NCBI GenBank assembly: GCA_037833965.1
Contig: AP031358.1
Location: forward strand, 21,894,001-21,958,000
Direction of reading: 5' to 3'
Origin: Marchantia polymorpha subsp. ruderalis
Lineage: Eukaryota > Streptophyta > Marchantiopsida > Marchantiales > Marchantiaceae
Length of the DNA stretch: 64,000 bases
Below, one piece after another: positions 46,150-58,668 of this stretch. The notes beneath the pieces were generated by a model that did no database searches, was not told where the DNA came from, and saw only the letters and a list, made by a program, of their open reading frames with translations. The translations under genes were made by a program, and so were the position numbers. The first letter of the stretch is position 1, and every line of letters starts with the position of its first letter.

Positions 46150-47490
46150 GCAGACGGACGAGCCTTTCCTTTCGTTTCCCTCCCTCCTCTGGGGAATGAT
46201 TTGGTGCGCAGGCTCGACCCGGATTTGACTCCGCGCTGCGTCTTCGGAGAATTGGTCGTGTCAACCTGCTGGTGTGATCTCTGTCACGAGTAATTGCTGC
46301 TTCATGGTGTCTGCTGTCGAGCGCAGCAGCTCTTGATCGCCCGCTGCTGCTGCTGCTGCCTTGCCTGGGGTCGAGCTAGACAACAGGTTTGCATTCTTTG
46401 TTATTTCATCGTCGCTTGCCTATTGACGTGGTTCGGAGCAATCTTTGCGAGCCGTGAGTGTGTGCTCTAGTCGAGGCGTTCTGGATTTTTCCGTGCGTCG
46501 GAGGTGGACGTGGTTCTTCGTTGCCTGTTCTCTGTGCAGTGACGGAGCGGGGGCGTCCAGGTCTTTCTACGTTTTCTTTGAGGCGTTCTTGGGCCTGCTG
46601 AAGATTTTTCAGTTCCACACTGCAAGATTTTCGTGCTCGTCGTCAGTGTTCGCGTCCTCGTGTTCTTCTTGCTGTTCCGTTCGAGGATGTCTTCGCAGAT
46701 TGATTTCTTGGTGTTCTTTGGACTTTTTGTGATCAGCTCAGCTTTCAGCGTGTGTGAAAGGTCGCCAGTTGTAATTTGCAGAATCCTCTGTTAGGCTCAC
46801 ATCAGCTGGACATGGCATATGCTTCTGTGTCCTTCTTGGTTGCTGGATTGAACAACTGTGGTCTGCTCAGTTCTTCGCGACGAGATAGCCGGTCTTGAAT
46901 TGGCCACCTTTTTCGTTAAAGTAATAATGTCGTCCAGCTTCCAGTGTAATCTTGCCAGCCTGTCGGAGTTAACTTCGTGGTGATGTCAGTGAGCTTGTTG
47001 TTGCTATCTACCCCGACAGACAGCCTACCTACTTCATTTCAAGAAACTCTTGAGAGTGCGTCAGAGATGATTTTCATAAACGCGAGCTCTACTTTTGTCG
47101 AGGATTCGCGTCACGCTTTCTTGAACTGTGCAATCCCGGAATTAGATTTTCCACCGCATCACTGTTTCCTGTTCGGTGGTGCAGGTGCTAATCTTTACAT
47201 GTATCTATCTTCAGCTGGGTTTACCTCGCTGCTATCTGCGGTCTTGGGTTCTTGGGGTCTTGGGTCTGTCTTCGACCCCATGCGTGCGTGTAGTGCAGAT
47301 TGCTAGTTTAAATGTTTCTATAATGATTTCGTGTGGGCGGTAGTGGCTGCTGGTTCAGTGACGTGGGGGGAGATCTGGATATGGTCTGTCGCGGTGTTAC
47401 AGTGCGCGAGCAACTCCTGCACGAGACATGAGATGAAACTCTACAGCTTTTCTGATAAACATCTTCTGGGTAACTTTGCTGCAGGTCGCA
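45990..47490 (+). promoter_or_regulatory. Promoter and long 5' leader of the O-fucosyltransferase-like gene
   Basis: GC-richer than its flanks, with a 40-bp GA tract and many short plus-strand ORFs that look like upstream ORFs of a leader. TTTGCTGCAG ends at 47484, six bases before the start codon, and is a good 3' splice site, so the leader probably has an intron. A possible donor is CAACAG|GTTTGC near 46387. The transcription start is not identified. Confidence 0.5.
46108..46147 (+). repeat. (AG)20 microsatellite in the gene leader or promoter
   Basis: Forty bases of uninterrupted AG/GA. GA repeats near plant transcription starts are bound by BBR/BPC GAGA factors; that role here is inference. 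Confidence 0.9.
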
Positions 47491-49182
47491 ATGGATTCGG
47501 ACAGTCCGACACAAGCGCAGTCAAAGCAGCTGCAGACGTACACGTACGCTGATTTTTTCAATCCGGAAACTTATGGACAGCACGCTGTGAAAGTGGCCAG
47601 CAATGTTTGCTTCGGATTCTTTGTGCTCACTGTTCTCACCTTCACAGTTATAGCGGTCACATACCAACCAGGTGATCCATGGCTTCAGTCTTCAAAGTCA
47701 ATGACACAGCTCATGACGGTTAGTCGAAATGCTACGTTCAAAGCGGACGAGACTGTGATCACCACTGGAGAGGATACGATACCTCTTGCTAATGGTCTTC
47801 CTCCAGCTATCAATAGCTCTCAGGTGGATGCCGAAGTATCATTTGCTCAGAAGCACGGCGACTGCGAATTGCTCGGTCCGATCAATTGTTCAGATCCAGG
47901 GGTTCTCTTTGCAATTGAGAAGTACAATCTGCAGACGTTTAGATCTCTGGATTTCTACAACTACAGGTTTCCTGTGCGAGGATCTGCAGACAACGAATGC
48001 GATGTGGCATGGAAGTATCGATCCAGCAAGGATGGTTCTCCTCGGATGTATCGTGACTTTCGTAGGTATGTTCTTGCCGTCAAAGACACTTGCGATTACC
48101 ATGTGAAAAAGATGGGAGACTGGCACTCCGGACTCAATGCGCGGCCTATGAAGAGACATCGATCAGATAACAGCACATTGGGTGTGGAAGTGGGCGTGGA
48201 CACCGTAAACGACGGGCTACTTAACATGACTGAGAATGCTTTCCACTCAGTTAAATATTTGTACTACGAACGCGGAGGTGATTATTGCAAACCTATGAGC
48301 CAATACATGTGGAGTCTCCTGTGCGCCATGGGAGAAGCTCGCTACTTGAATCGAACCTTTGTTCTGGACCTGGACATCTGTCTTTCAGCTTCAAATAACT
48401 ATATCGGTAAGGACCATTCTGCCAAAGACGAGCCTCACAAGGATTTCCGGTTTTATTACGATTTGGAGCATCTGAGGCAAAAGCTTTCAGTGATCGACGA
48501 AGCTCAGTTTCTGAAGGATTGGCGTTCCTGGGATAGCAAACATGGTAAGCACCGATTACAGGTCCGTGAAATAGACTACAGAACGACTCCTATGGAATTG
48601 AAGAACGAACGAAGTAATGTGATAAAGAGGACCTTCAGAGAACCTGAACCCAATAATTATTGGTTTCGAGTTTGCGAAGGAGAGGCAGAGAAAGTGATAC
48701 AACGACCTTGGGAATTGGTCTGGAAGTCGAGGCGCATAGACGATATTGTGCTGGCCATCTGCGGAAAGATGGGATGGGATTACGATGTGGTGCATGTGGT
48801 GAGAGGGGAAAGAGTCGAAAATAAAGCTCTGTGGCCCAATCTCGACGCCGATACTTCTGCGGAAGCTATAGCAAGAAAGCTCGACGACATTGTCATACAG
48901 GGCCGGAATTTGTACATTGCTACCAATGAGCGTGATGAACATTATTTTGACAAGTTGAGAGGAAAGTGGAAGGTATACACCCTAGACGATTTCAAGGAAC
49001 TCTGGAGTGAGACTAGCGAATGGTACAAAGAGACGAAAGAACTCAACGGTGGCGTGCCTGTGGAATTTGATGGTTACATGAGGGTTGAAGTCGATTCTGA
49101 AGTACTGTACAAAGCCAAAAAGCGGATCGAAACCTTCAATGATCTTACGAAGGATTGCAAGCTAGGGTTAGGTTCATGTTAA
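47491..49182 (+). CDS. GDP-fucose O-fucosyltransferase-like type II Golgi protein
   Basis: A 563-residue protein in one exon. The start is the ATG at 47491; the frame upstream of it is cut by a likely splice acceptor. A short cytosolic N-terminus is followed by one membrane segment (about residues 36-58, FGFFVLTVLTFTVIAV) and a luminal domain with several NxS/T sites. Family marks of the plant O-fucosyltransferase-family group containing Arabidopsis At5g50420 and At1g17270: MWSLLCAMGEARYLNRTFV, DFRFYYDLEHL, NNYWFRVCEGEAE, RPWELVWKSRR, the HVVRGER block (His435) and WPNLDADTSAEAI, VPVEFDGYMRV, and a closing ETFNDLTKDC. The expected role is transfer of fucose to glycoprotein or cell-wall acceptors in the Golgi; the acceptor is unknown for this group. 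No frame damage is seen. Confidence 0.85.
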   Translation: MDSDSPTQAQSKQLQTYTYADFFNPETYGQHAVKVASNVCFGFFVLTVLTFTVIAVTYQPGDPWLQSSKSMTQLMTVSRNATFKADETVITTGEDTIPLANGLPPAINSSQVDAEVSFAQKHGDCELLGPINCSDPGVLFAIEKYNLQTFRSLDFYNYRFPVRGSADNECDVAWKYRSSKDGSPRMYRDFRRYVLAVKDTCDYHVKKMGDWHSGLNARPMKRHRSDNSTLGVEVGVDTVNDGLLNMTENAFHSVKYLYYERGGDYCKPMSQYMWSLLCAMGEARYLNRTFVLDLDICLSASNNYIGKDHSAKDEPHKDFRFYYDLEHLRQKLSVIDEAQFLKDWRSWDSKHGKHRLQVREIDYRTTPMELKNERSNVIKRTFREPEPNNYWFRVCEGEAEKVIQRPWELVWKSRRIDDIVLAICGKMGWDYDVVHVVRGERVENKALWPNLDADTSAEAIARKLDDIVIQGRNLYIATNERDEHYFDKLRGKWKVYTLDDFKELWSETSEWYKETKELNGGVPVEFDGYMRVEVDSEVLYKAKKRIETFNDLTKDCKLGLGSC

Positions 49183-52100
49183 GAGCTGCTAGGAATTGCC
49201 TTAACTTTCTTACACTATTTATTATTCTTTCATACTTAGTTTCCACTGTAGGTGGACCCATACATGCCAGAAATGTGTTCTCAACACATCGGCTGTCTTG
49301 CCAAGGCCTGTGTCCATCATCATTCACAGACCACTGTTTCAGATCCTAATCGTGTAGTGCTTCTGAAGTATATTTAAGTCCAGGGACCTTGCGAGTGGGA
49401 CGTTCACACCCCCGTGGATCATTTTTTATTGAGGTAGTAATGTAGTCACAAAGGGTACGAACCTGATTGTGAAGCTGGTAGTAGTGTTACCCAGGATACT
49501 GCACAGCAGCAGTGAGAACAGGAAATGCGTAAGGAAACTCTAACGTCGATCGGGACCCAAGGCCACGGGACCTTTCCAATTACCGAAGGTATGACTCATT
49601 TCCTGCAGCTGGTTGTATGTAATTATGAGATTGGTTTCAGAATATTAGTTGAACTGAAACCATCACTGCTGCGAAGTGATGCTTCACATTTTGTTAAGCG
49701 AAGTGAGCTGTACTTGGAAGACGACTTTTATGAAAACAATGTGCATTCGAGCAAATCGGTGTATCGTTTGAGAACTAGATGCCGTTTCAAAGCTGTATGC
49801 CACTGTCTGCAATACCTGATCAGATGCAGTGTCTAGCATGAACATGTAGATGTAATGAGCGTATATTTCTACATGTCAAACTGAGTCACTTGCAGAATAT
49901 AATCTGAATTATATTGGCTCTGGGAAAAGCAGCTGAAACATTATTTTCAATTATATTCGACAACAAATTCTTGTCGAATATAACTGAACTACTGAGATGT
50001 ATAAAATAATTCATATTTTTTTCTCATCCAATAGCATCAGGAGCGGGTTTCGAACACAGCTCCGAATTCCCAATCTATATCATCCGGAATAATCTCGTCT
50101 TCACAAGGTGGAGAAGAGCTTATTGTACATGTCGTGAATCTTCACTTACATTAATCCGCAATTTCGTCACGTTGAGAGCCAATGGAACATCTGAAACACC
50201 CTGACCCGATTATCACCAAGTAGATAAGAAAAGGTTGGAATTACAACCGCGGCAAACGGTTTTCTTCAATGCAAGGTAGAGAGCCAGCGTGCACGCCAGC
50301 GAAGTTCATGCCCGCCAGAAACATTTCTGCAACTTGAGCGCACATTGATGGGTATTTTAGTGAACTTGAGTTTCTAAGACCTCAGATTCTGAGCCAAGTC
50401 TTGCCCTTGTTCATCTGTGAACAATAAAACGAGCATTTTCAGTATTATGCTGAAGTACTGTAAACCTAGCGCTCCAGATGTTGAGCATTGTTCTTTGCTA
50501 AGTTAAGGCAACGTCTGAAAGAATACCTCTCAAACACTCCACTTCAACTCCTACAATTTTACACCCACCGTAGTTTTTTATTTCGAATCCGGGTATACTT
50601 GTCTCGTACGTAGTGTACATGCTGAATCGGAGTAGATCACGTTAGTATATTCCACATTACCATATAAGATGGAAAACATTTCTACATCGAAATCGGTCTA
50701 TATCGTCGGCACATTTATGGATAAAATAAAACTTTATATTTTCATCCAAGAGAGGATATGTTTGGTCTTTACAAATGTAAACTTCGTACAGTAAGAAATA
50801 ATACCAATTAGCTAAAGAATAATAGATAACTTAAAGTTTTAATTTACAGTCAAATATACTAAAATATTAGATAGAATGATATCTCTTCAGTTACAAATTA
50901 TGTCAAATTTTTAATGCCCTGATGTAAATCAAATAATCTTCATTTTGTAGAGTGAATGCAAGAATGTGATGAAAAGTCATTAAATGTTTAGATCTAAACA
51001 TAGAGTTCTCCATTTTGAAAAAATATTCTCTGCATTGTCAAGATAGATGGATCAAACATAGATTGATGTTTATGTCTTTTCAAAAAATCTTACGTACGAT
51101 TGTTGCTATGTATGTATTACTTCATGCACTCTTTCAAAAGTAAAATAAATGAGAATTGTATCGATGGATAAATCAAGAGGGAAATTTTCAAGTACTGTAG
51201 TTCATCAATCATAAATAAACTTCTGATTGATTTAATATTTATTTGCGATGAGAATATGAAAAATCTGTAAAGCTTTTGAGTAAGATTTGTTCATCTATCC
51301 AAAACAATGACATATTTGACTAGCCTGTCTTAATAACAAAAAAAATGCTCGCACTAAACTATGACTTGATTATCATGTAGGTCGTAATTTTTTAGGAATG
51401 AAAATTGGTTCTAAGTCTACGATATCAGCTTGCATGAGTATCTAGCACATAAAGATATCTGAATGCTCTTGATATTTTATATATGTAAACCTGCATGTGT
51501 TAGATATTTGCGATCTGCATGGATGAAAAATATCACATAAAATCATAAGAAGATCCGTTCAAAACATGATATCTTATACAATGAATTTAAAACAATATAA
51601 AGATATCTACATATCTTTATATTGTCCACATATGTTGCGAACATTATCATGTTTTCTCTTTTGTGGAACTCACACCAGAGAACTAATAATTGAATGTGAA
51701 AGTAATAACGATGCCACATACGTAGAGAAGACAAATTAGCTTTTGCATTGCCTTCAAGATATCTTGACTTCTACTAACGGACCAAAAGGATATCGCAGTT
51801 CTGCATGTTGACATACATCTTGATTCAAGCGCTCCTCAACATCACGAAGATGATATTTTGTTTAGATGGTTAGATTTGTTCGAACCTTAAACTGGAAATT
51901 TCGCAGATTCATCTTAATGATACACATCCTGTGCGAAAATTACCTCCTTGATAGATAGAAATGTTTGAAAATCTGTCGTCATCTTGTCAAGAGGTTTACC
52001 TTATACTCGTATGGTCAAATCACAGAAGAATTAGATTTTCTCAAACCAAAAATCAAAAAGGTGATAATAAACACAAATGTGATATGTATTAAGAGGTCTT

Positions 52101-53852
52101 TTAACGTCAGCCTATTATACTAAACTATGGGTTCGTCGCGCCAAGTCGAACTCTTTTGGAGTTCAAAGAAAGACACATGGACACATAAGAATGAGGAGAA
52201 TGAAGTAAAACGAAGAGAAAAGTCAACGAATGAAAAAGATGAACAAACTTATGAAACTGTAATCATACTAGTAAAGCAGCGTCCGATAGATTGTACTCAA
52301 GAGGATAAAGTGGAAGAAATCATTCTACACCATTCCCGAGTATATGTCCTACACGAATGACGACCTTTTCAGCAGCTGTTGCCAGTTCCAGACTTGGAAC
52401 CTTTATACTGAGCTCGATGGGTCCAAAATTGAATTCCACCTATTTCTCTCTTTCGTGCATTCATTTTAGTCAGATTGAGTTACAATAGAGATATGTTCAG
52501 TTCTCCTGATTCGAAAGGACAAGGCAAGTGTCACGGATGAGGGTGAAAAGGGCCTGAACAGTGGTCGTCCCATATTCCCTCCGGGAGTTGTACCCTCTAT
52601 CTGATATGGTTGCGGTTTCACAATACAGGCTTGCAGAGGTTTGCAATTGTTCATCTTCTCCTTCGCGAGGTCCTAGATGGAATTATCCGCAGTCCAGACT
52701 CGGAAGTAAGTGAATTATTCTTTACGTCTGTCTGCATTTCCTCGTCTTTACTGGATAGTGAAAGCTTCTACGTAATTTCCTGCGTTCGGTAAAGTATCAT
52801 TACATTTCCCCAAGTCCCTTTCTAGGTAGGCAGATTTCTAGGAGGGTTACTCTGATGAACTGGCTTCCACCTTCTGGTTGGAAGCTAACACTCTCCACTA
52901 GATGGAAGAAGAGGTCGCTCGATTTGCTCCGTTGCCTTATCTTCGACAGAGACTTGGATACTTCCTACTACGTACAAGCTGGATGAGCCAATGGGAAAAT
53001 AGACCCCCTGCCATCAGGCACTGTGACCGCTACAATGTCAGAGCTTGCAGCAATGATGATAGGACGTAGCGTGCACAGATTTGTGAAATGGAGGTGAAAG
53101 AGGCAGTTGAAGTATCACCTGATATACCCTGACATCAGATTTATTACAAGGTTGGCAGCTGTATTCTACCCTATCATACTGTCAGATCGGCATCACCAGT
53201 TGCGTGTTGCCCGGAGTTGTCCAGTACAGTACATACACAGATAAACAGAACATTGCATTGGCAAACCTTTCATTCATAATCACCCGAAAGTTAGTCAAAA
53301 ACGCGACGCGCAACTAAAGTCCACACTCTCGTCTACTCGAATCACTGAATCTCTTTCTCTTAAATTTCTTAGATGTCTACACGTGGTCTCCTGCCCTTCG
53401 TGCGAGAACGAAGACTTCTTCCACGTTTGTATGCGCACATTACTACTGACATCACACGAAGGTGTGAATGTGAGCAGGTTTACAATATACATCCACCTCA
53501 TCAAGTAATCACAATCTTGGCTACAATCGAGACTGGAACTGGCAAGATTTAGTTATCTCAGTGTTTTCGAGTTGAATGGTTGGTAACATAGCCACATTAC
53601 AAATTTAAGAACGAACCAGAACTTTGCTTCCGGAAGGCTTGGGAGCAGTATTCGGGAACAAGATACAACAGACCTTGAGAAGCATCCGTCTACTATACAC
53701 TACAGCTAGAGGAGAAACTCCCGGTTGTAGCCCTCACTGATGAGAATGCTGCAAAAAATGTGATCGTCGCCCAGGTAACTTGCCTCATACTAGTATCCGC
53801 AGCCCGGGAGATCAAATATATCCCACTGATTTGAATTTGAACATCTAACTAT
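49183..53852. other. Gene-less stretch with 3' flanks
   Basis: The first few hundred bases should be the 3' UTR of the O-fucosyltransferase-like gene. 50.5-52.1 kb is AT-rich. ORFs at 49525-49836 and 52127-52360 (plus) are short, isolated and unrecognised. The last part holds the 3' flank of the ACP gene. Confidence 0.45.
51593..51624. repeat. 14-bp perfect hairpin with 4-nt loop
   Basis: CAATATAAAGATAT, loop CTAC, then ATATCTTTATATTG. All 14 positions pair. It lies in AT-rich DNA with no neighbouring gene. Confidence 0.85.
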
Positions 53853-55128
53853 TTAAGCCCTGGCCTTGATTTCAGCTTCGATCAAGTCAGCAGCCTCCTG
53901 GACTGTAGAAATCTTCTCAGCACCATCCTCGTCAATAGTAATGTCAAATCTTTCTTCCAAGGCCATCATAATTTCGACCTGTGTAGAGACAAGCCGACCA
54001 GGTCAGGAGAAGTGTCATGCTATCAAAATGTGAGAGAAGGTTTTCGAGTTGAGCGTTTAAGATGGACAGGTGGGCTTTAAAGAAGAACTCACGGTGTCAA
54101 GAGAATCGGCACCAAGATCAGCGAATTTTGAGTTGGGCAAGACTTTCTCAAGAGGTGACGCCAATTGGTGGGCAATGACTTTCCTCACGATCTCTGCGAC
54201 GTTTTCAGCAGGTGCATCAGTGGCGGCGGGAGCAGCTACGGCTTCCTCGGCTCCTTCAGCCTATGGAAAATGAGACAACACCTTCGGGTCATATTTCAGA
54301 TAATTGGCCGTAAGCCGGTTCGGTAAGCTAATGAGAGAAACAACTCATTCATACTGTGACGCATTTTGAACTTTCGACGTGCTACTGGTCGCCACGGGTG
54401 ACAACTTACCGCACATGAGATGCGTCGGAGGCGAGTAACAGCTACGGCGCGGGAGTCAACGATGGAGAATCTCTGGCTGGCGGATGCACGGAGACCGCTG
54501 AAACTCACACAGGACTGCATTGGATGCGACCGAAGTCAGACGAAAGGCAATCCATGTCTCATGCATAACTAGGAACACACTCATTCGAACATTTTCGATC
54601 CTGACACAAAACGACGCGTTTCTGGAAAGAACAAGCATGCATGCACACAAAAAAAGTACACTCCCAGGACTTGTGACCATGAATAACACGACCAGCAGAC
54701 GAGAAAGTGGGGGAGAACAGTGACGAGGAGGAAATCACATGCAGAATGAACGTAAAAATGGACGCTCTATCAGCTACTCGAAAATATCTCGCAGACTCAA
54801 CAGGTAGACAGCCAATTTCACACTGGAAACCCTAACCTCATACCACAACCGAAACAACCCCAGAAAGTAAACTTCAATTCTAAGCGCCGATACCCGTAAA
54901 TCCAAAAAGCAGCAAAGTAGAAGAAAGAGGAGAAATGAGACAATTCAAAGCGACGTCGATGCGCGGAAAATTAATCAACCCGAGGCAAACACACATTCCC
55001 ACCAAAAATCGAGAGACATGGGGCGAGCGACGTACGACTTTCTGGGCGACGACATTGCGGCACGACACGGCCGAAGAGACGACCGACACGGTCCTGTTGA
55101 GAAGGGAAGCGGAGGCGAGTGAGGCCAT
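53853..55128 (-). CDS. Plastid acyl carrier protein
   Basis: Four exons on the minus strand, 55128-55036, 54514-54410, 54260-54093 and 53978-53853, joined by three phase-0 introns with clear donors (GTACGT, GTAAGT, GTGAGT) and acceptors. The 163-residue product begins with a Ser/Val/Arg-rich, acid-poor stretch typical of a plastid transit peptide (about residues 1-66). An Ala/Glu linker follows, and then the ACP four-helix domain (about residues 85-163). The motif GADSLDTVEIMMALEE holds the Ser (residue 119) that takes the 4'-phosphopantetheine arm carrying growing acyl chains in type II fatty-acid synthesis. An intron splits the motif between DSLDT and VEI. The C-terminus ends EAADLIEAEIKARA. 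A polypurine-rich stretch (CT-rich on the coding strand) lies just upstream of the ATG. No damage is seen. Confidence 0.93.
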
Positions 55129-58100
55129 GGCGGAGGGTGGCAGGGAAGTGGAGGGAGAGGGGAGAGGGGAGAGGGGAGAGGAACGAGGCAGAGTGTTCGG
55201 AGAATGAATCGGAAGAATGAGAGCCGACGGCGAGAGCGAGTTTGTGGGTAGCGAAGGTCACAGACCCGAAGCAAGAGCAGATGAGAGACGAAGGGCGGGC
55301 ACTGGACACCCACGAGGCGGACGGATTACACGTGGCCGATCGGAGGGTGGGGGAAACCACGCCAGTCCGAGGGCTATCCATGTGGCGCGTCCTGGCATTG
55401 GCTGTGCGAGGATGACATCTCATTATTCCCGGCCATGTCAGCATTGCTGGCCAACCCTAAACAGTTCTCCGCTCGTTTACAGCCAAATCTCCACATTTGG
55501 CCCCAAGCCCTTCCAATTGGCCGGCCCCTGCTGATGTCTCGTTCGCTCTAATTTGAAGCCCGACATATTTAGCATAACGATGGCAGATGCTATCGAGCCA
55601 ACCTCGGATTATATAGCAAAAGGATGTGAGATGCTTTCTAACCAACATTAATGAAACCCAAGAAAAACATGCGGCTAGGACACAACAGCATCACCAATGA
55701 ATAGTCTACCTACTATTTTATAAATATATCCAGGTGCAACTATATTGGTATGATTTAGTTGGGGCTGTCAATCTATAAGATGAGCCTTTAGATGAACACC
55801 TAAAGAATTGCAAATAACGTCAATTGCACTAACCATTACAGTATGAAAGAATGGTTCCTTGTAACTCCAAAGGAAGAACAACAGAGAGTAGACATAATCT
55901 CTTGATTATATATTTGGTTTTATTTATATATGTATATAGATTTACGTGTATTCTTGTTACACGATTATTTAATTAGTAGAAAATTTGATCAACAGAAGAA
56001 CTTCAAACTAGCGTAGCTCCAGCCTAGAATTAGAGAACTCTTCCTCAAGAACGGAAAGTGTAACGGCGGAGGGTGTCAACAATTGGCCTGACGCCAACTC
56101 ATCAAAACTTAGAAGCCCCGCCAAAGTAGACAAGCAACACTTTCTTGTCACCGTTAACATAAGTTTTGAATTTATATCGTTTAGAAACCGTCAGTTCGTT
56201 TTCTCCTCGAATGTCCACACCATTTCTATACTAAGTCAACGAGGTCAAAGAAATTGGACGAAAGGTACATTCCAGAATCTTCCTCAACATCACATCAACT
56301 ATAACTCTTGTATCTACAGTTTCATCCTTTTCGTTTCATTGTATTCTTATTCTTGGGTATAAAATTTTATTACATCTATACTTTCTCAAATTTTTGATTG
56401 AAAAGAATCCATTAAATTTTAACAACCAAAGCAGTTCCTACTCTACCATTGGTTGGTTTCTCTGCTATTCATTTTCTAATTTCTTATGATGAATAAATAC
56501 ATTGTTACTCATAATCACATATTTTCATTTTCCATATTACATTAAATAAATCCTTCGTCTTATTTACAGATTTCATGTTTAGTTTATTATCAGTTCGGAG
56601 TCAAAATTGTGAACATGTCACTCATGTCCTCCATAAACTTGAGATCACTTTAATCTGAAAGCAGTGACAAGATTCATGGTTTATATCATACTGAAGATTG
56701 TGGTATCATGAAAACTTGCTTCAAATTTATTTCATTTTTGAACAAAATTTCTGTAATCTCATCTCTTTATCTTACACGTATTTAATACATGAAATTAAAT
56801 CAACTTTAAAGATTAAAATTTTCTATGAATTCTATAATCTGCACATATTTTAGTAATGACTAACTTTTAAAGAATACATAACAAGTTATAAAGTACGGAG
56901 CATCCAAATTTCACTAAGAACTTGATCCCAAAAAACGCTTTCTACGCTTATGAAAAATTGAGTCAAGTTTGTGCAATCTCTTTGTGTTATTATTTAGGTT
57001 TACATATGATAGATTCATCTAAATTGGACATGATAATCATATGCTAGATTATTGAATACGATAAATGATCTAAGCATATTCAGCTTGTTCTTCGTCAATT
57101 TATTCAGACATTTTACTTCTGTGAAACTTTATCATATGCATATTCATTTCCGATTCAAATCATTTTTATTATGAAGTTATAAATGATATATGTCTAAGCA
57201 TCGATTAAATGTTTTAAATTTTATAACATAAAATAAGCCATTTATGTCATATATATGATACAAAGTATAATAGAATAACATTATTATAAGTATGTGAAAC
57301 CTTTATTAAATATATATTGTTACGTTTTATGAAACTATTTATTTAAATTAAGTCAATGCGGCAGTATAAATTCTAAACAGCTAGCATTACAAAATAATTT
57401 ATTATTTATTTGATACATATATCAAAAATATGTTTTTTTGGTTCAGTTAAAAAAAATTTATTGAATTCAAAAACATTTTCAATTTTTTTGACATAATTTG
57501 AGTAATATATAATAAATATTTTTGTTGTATTTTTTGAAATTTAATAAAAAATAAAAAATCTATGCGTATATAAATTACACACTAAAAATTATTCCAAAAA
57601 AACTGTTGAAACCATTACCTATACCATCAACTATACATTTTCATGATAGATGAATTATATATGATTTGATTTTCACTGTTTTACAAAATTATAAACTATT
57701 AAATTCCATGGTCAGAAAATAATCATGTATATATATTTTCAAAATAATAATATAAATTTAAATTAAATTATATATATTTTGAAAAAAATTATGTTCAATT
57801 TTTAAAAATTTTCTATCTATTTGAATGCAAATCCAAAAATTATAATCAAACTTGATCTTTAAAAATAATAATTAATTAGATAATATGATTTTTTATGTAA
57901 ATGATCAAGTGTGTCACTGGTGAATTTTTCGAAAAACTATCAAAGATTTTATTTTTTGAATTTATTCATAAACCATAAATACATATGCATTGACGTGATC
58001 ATAATTATTGTTTCTATGTTATTGTCATACAATCATCAAAAATTTTGCAACTTTTACATAATAAATGCTATGCATATATGAGTCTTTTCTTTTGAAACAT

Positions 58101-58612
58101 CATCAATATCAAAGAGTAGCAAATAGCCGTGAGCGAAAGAAATGTTTGTTGTACTTCGTGCAAGCCCGTTCCAACAAATGTACACATTTTTATCTTTGGA
58201 CAAATTTTTTCCAGTGTTTTACTAATAGCAATAATGAATGTTACACATTTAAGAGTAATATACAATATTGTGTTTAAATCTAGTTTAAGTCGAATTGTTT
58301 TAATATTGTAAGTGTCTTATAGCATAATTCTCATCATGCTACAATGGAGACATACCCTTCTCAGTTTTATCTTTGTAGGATTTGATGGGGTCTTCCCATC
58401 TTAGCTATCAACTTGGCCCCCTTTTTTTCTTCTTCCTTCCTTCATTTTATTTTCAGTGTATTTCGTGTATCATGGGGCTTGTCTTTTTCTTCAAGTAAAT
58501 CGAAGTACTTTCGATAAAGTACTTTCGACACGCATAAAGATACTTTATGCTTGTCTCCTGGTTGCAAGCATTTGTGCAATTTGTCTGAAAAATGTGGTAT
58601 CACGGGAGAAGA

Positions 58613-58668
58613 GCGATGAAGGAAAGAACCATCAGTGATGGCGATGAAGGAAAGAACCATCAGTGGTG
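58613..58668 (+). repeat. 28-bp tandem duplication
   Basis: Units 58613-58640 and 58641-58668 begin GCGATGAAGGAAAGAACC and differ at one base. A shorter repeat, AGTACTTTCGA twice, lies about 100 bases upstream near 58505-58530. Confidence 0.9.

Noticed and set aside
46445-47306. Plus-strand ORFs of 95 and 109 codons before the O-fucosyltransferase gene
   Set aside because: Hydrophobic or low-complexity products with no domain, in a likely leader with an intron. Treated as upstream ORFs or chance, not genes.
47476-47490. Upstream start of the O-fucosyltransferase frame
   Set aside because: It begins at TTG, and the segment contains a good splice acceptor (TTTGCTGCAG). The ATG at 47491 is the natural start.
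54296-55444. Other ORFs across the ACP locus on both strands
   Set aside because: They run through introns or over exons in the wrong frame of a four-exon ACP gene whose splice sites and phases all agree.
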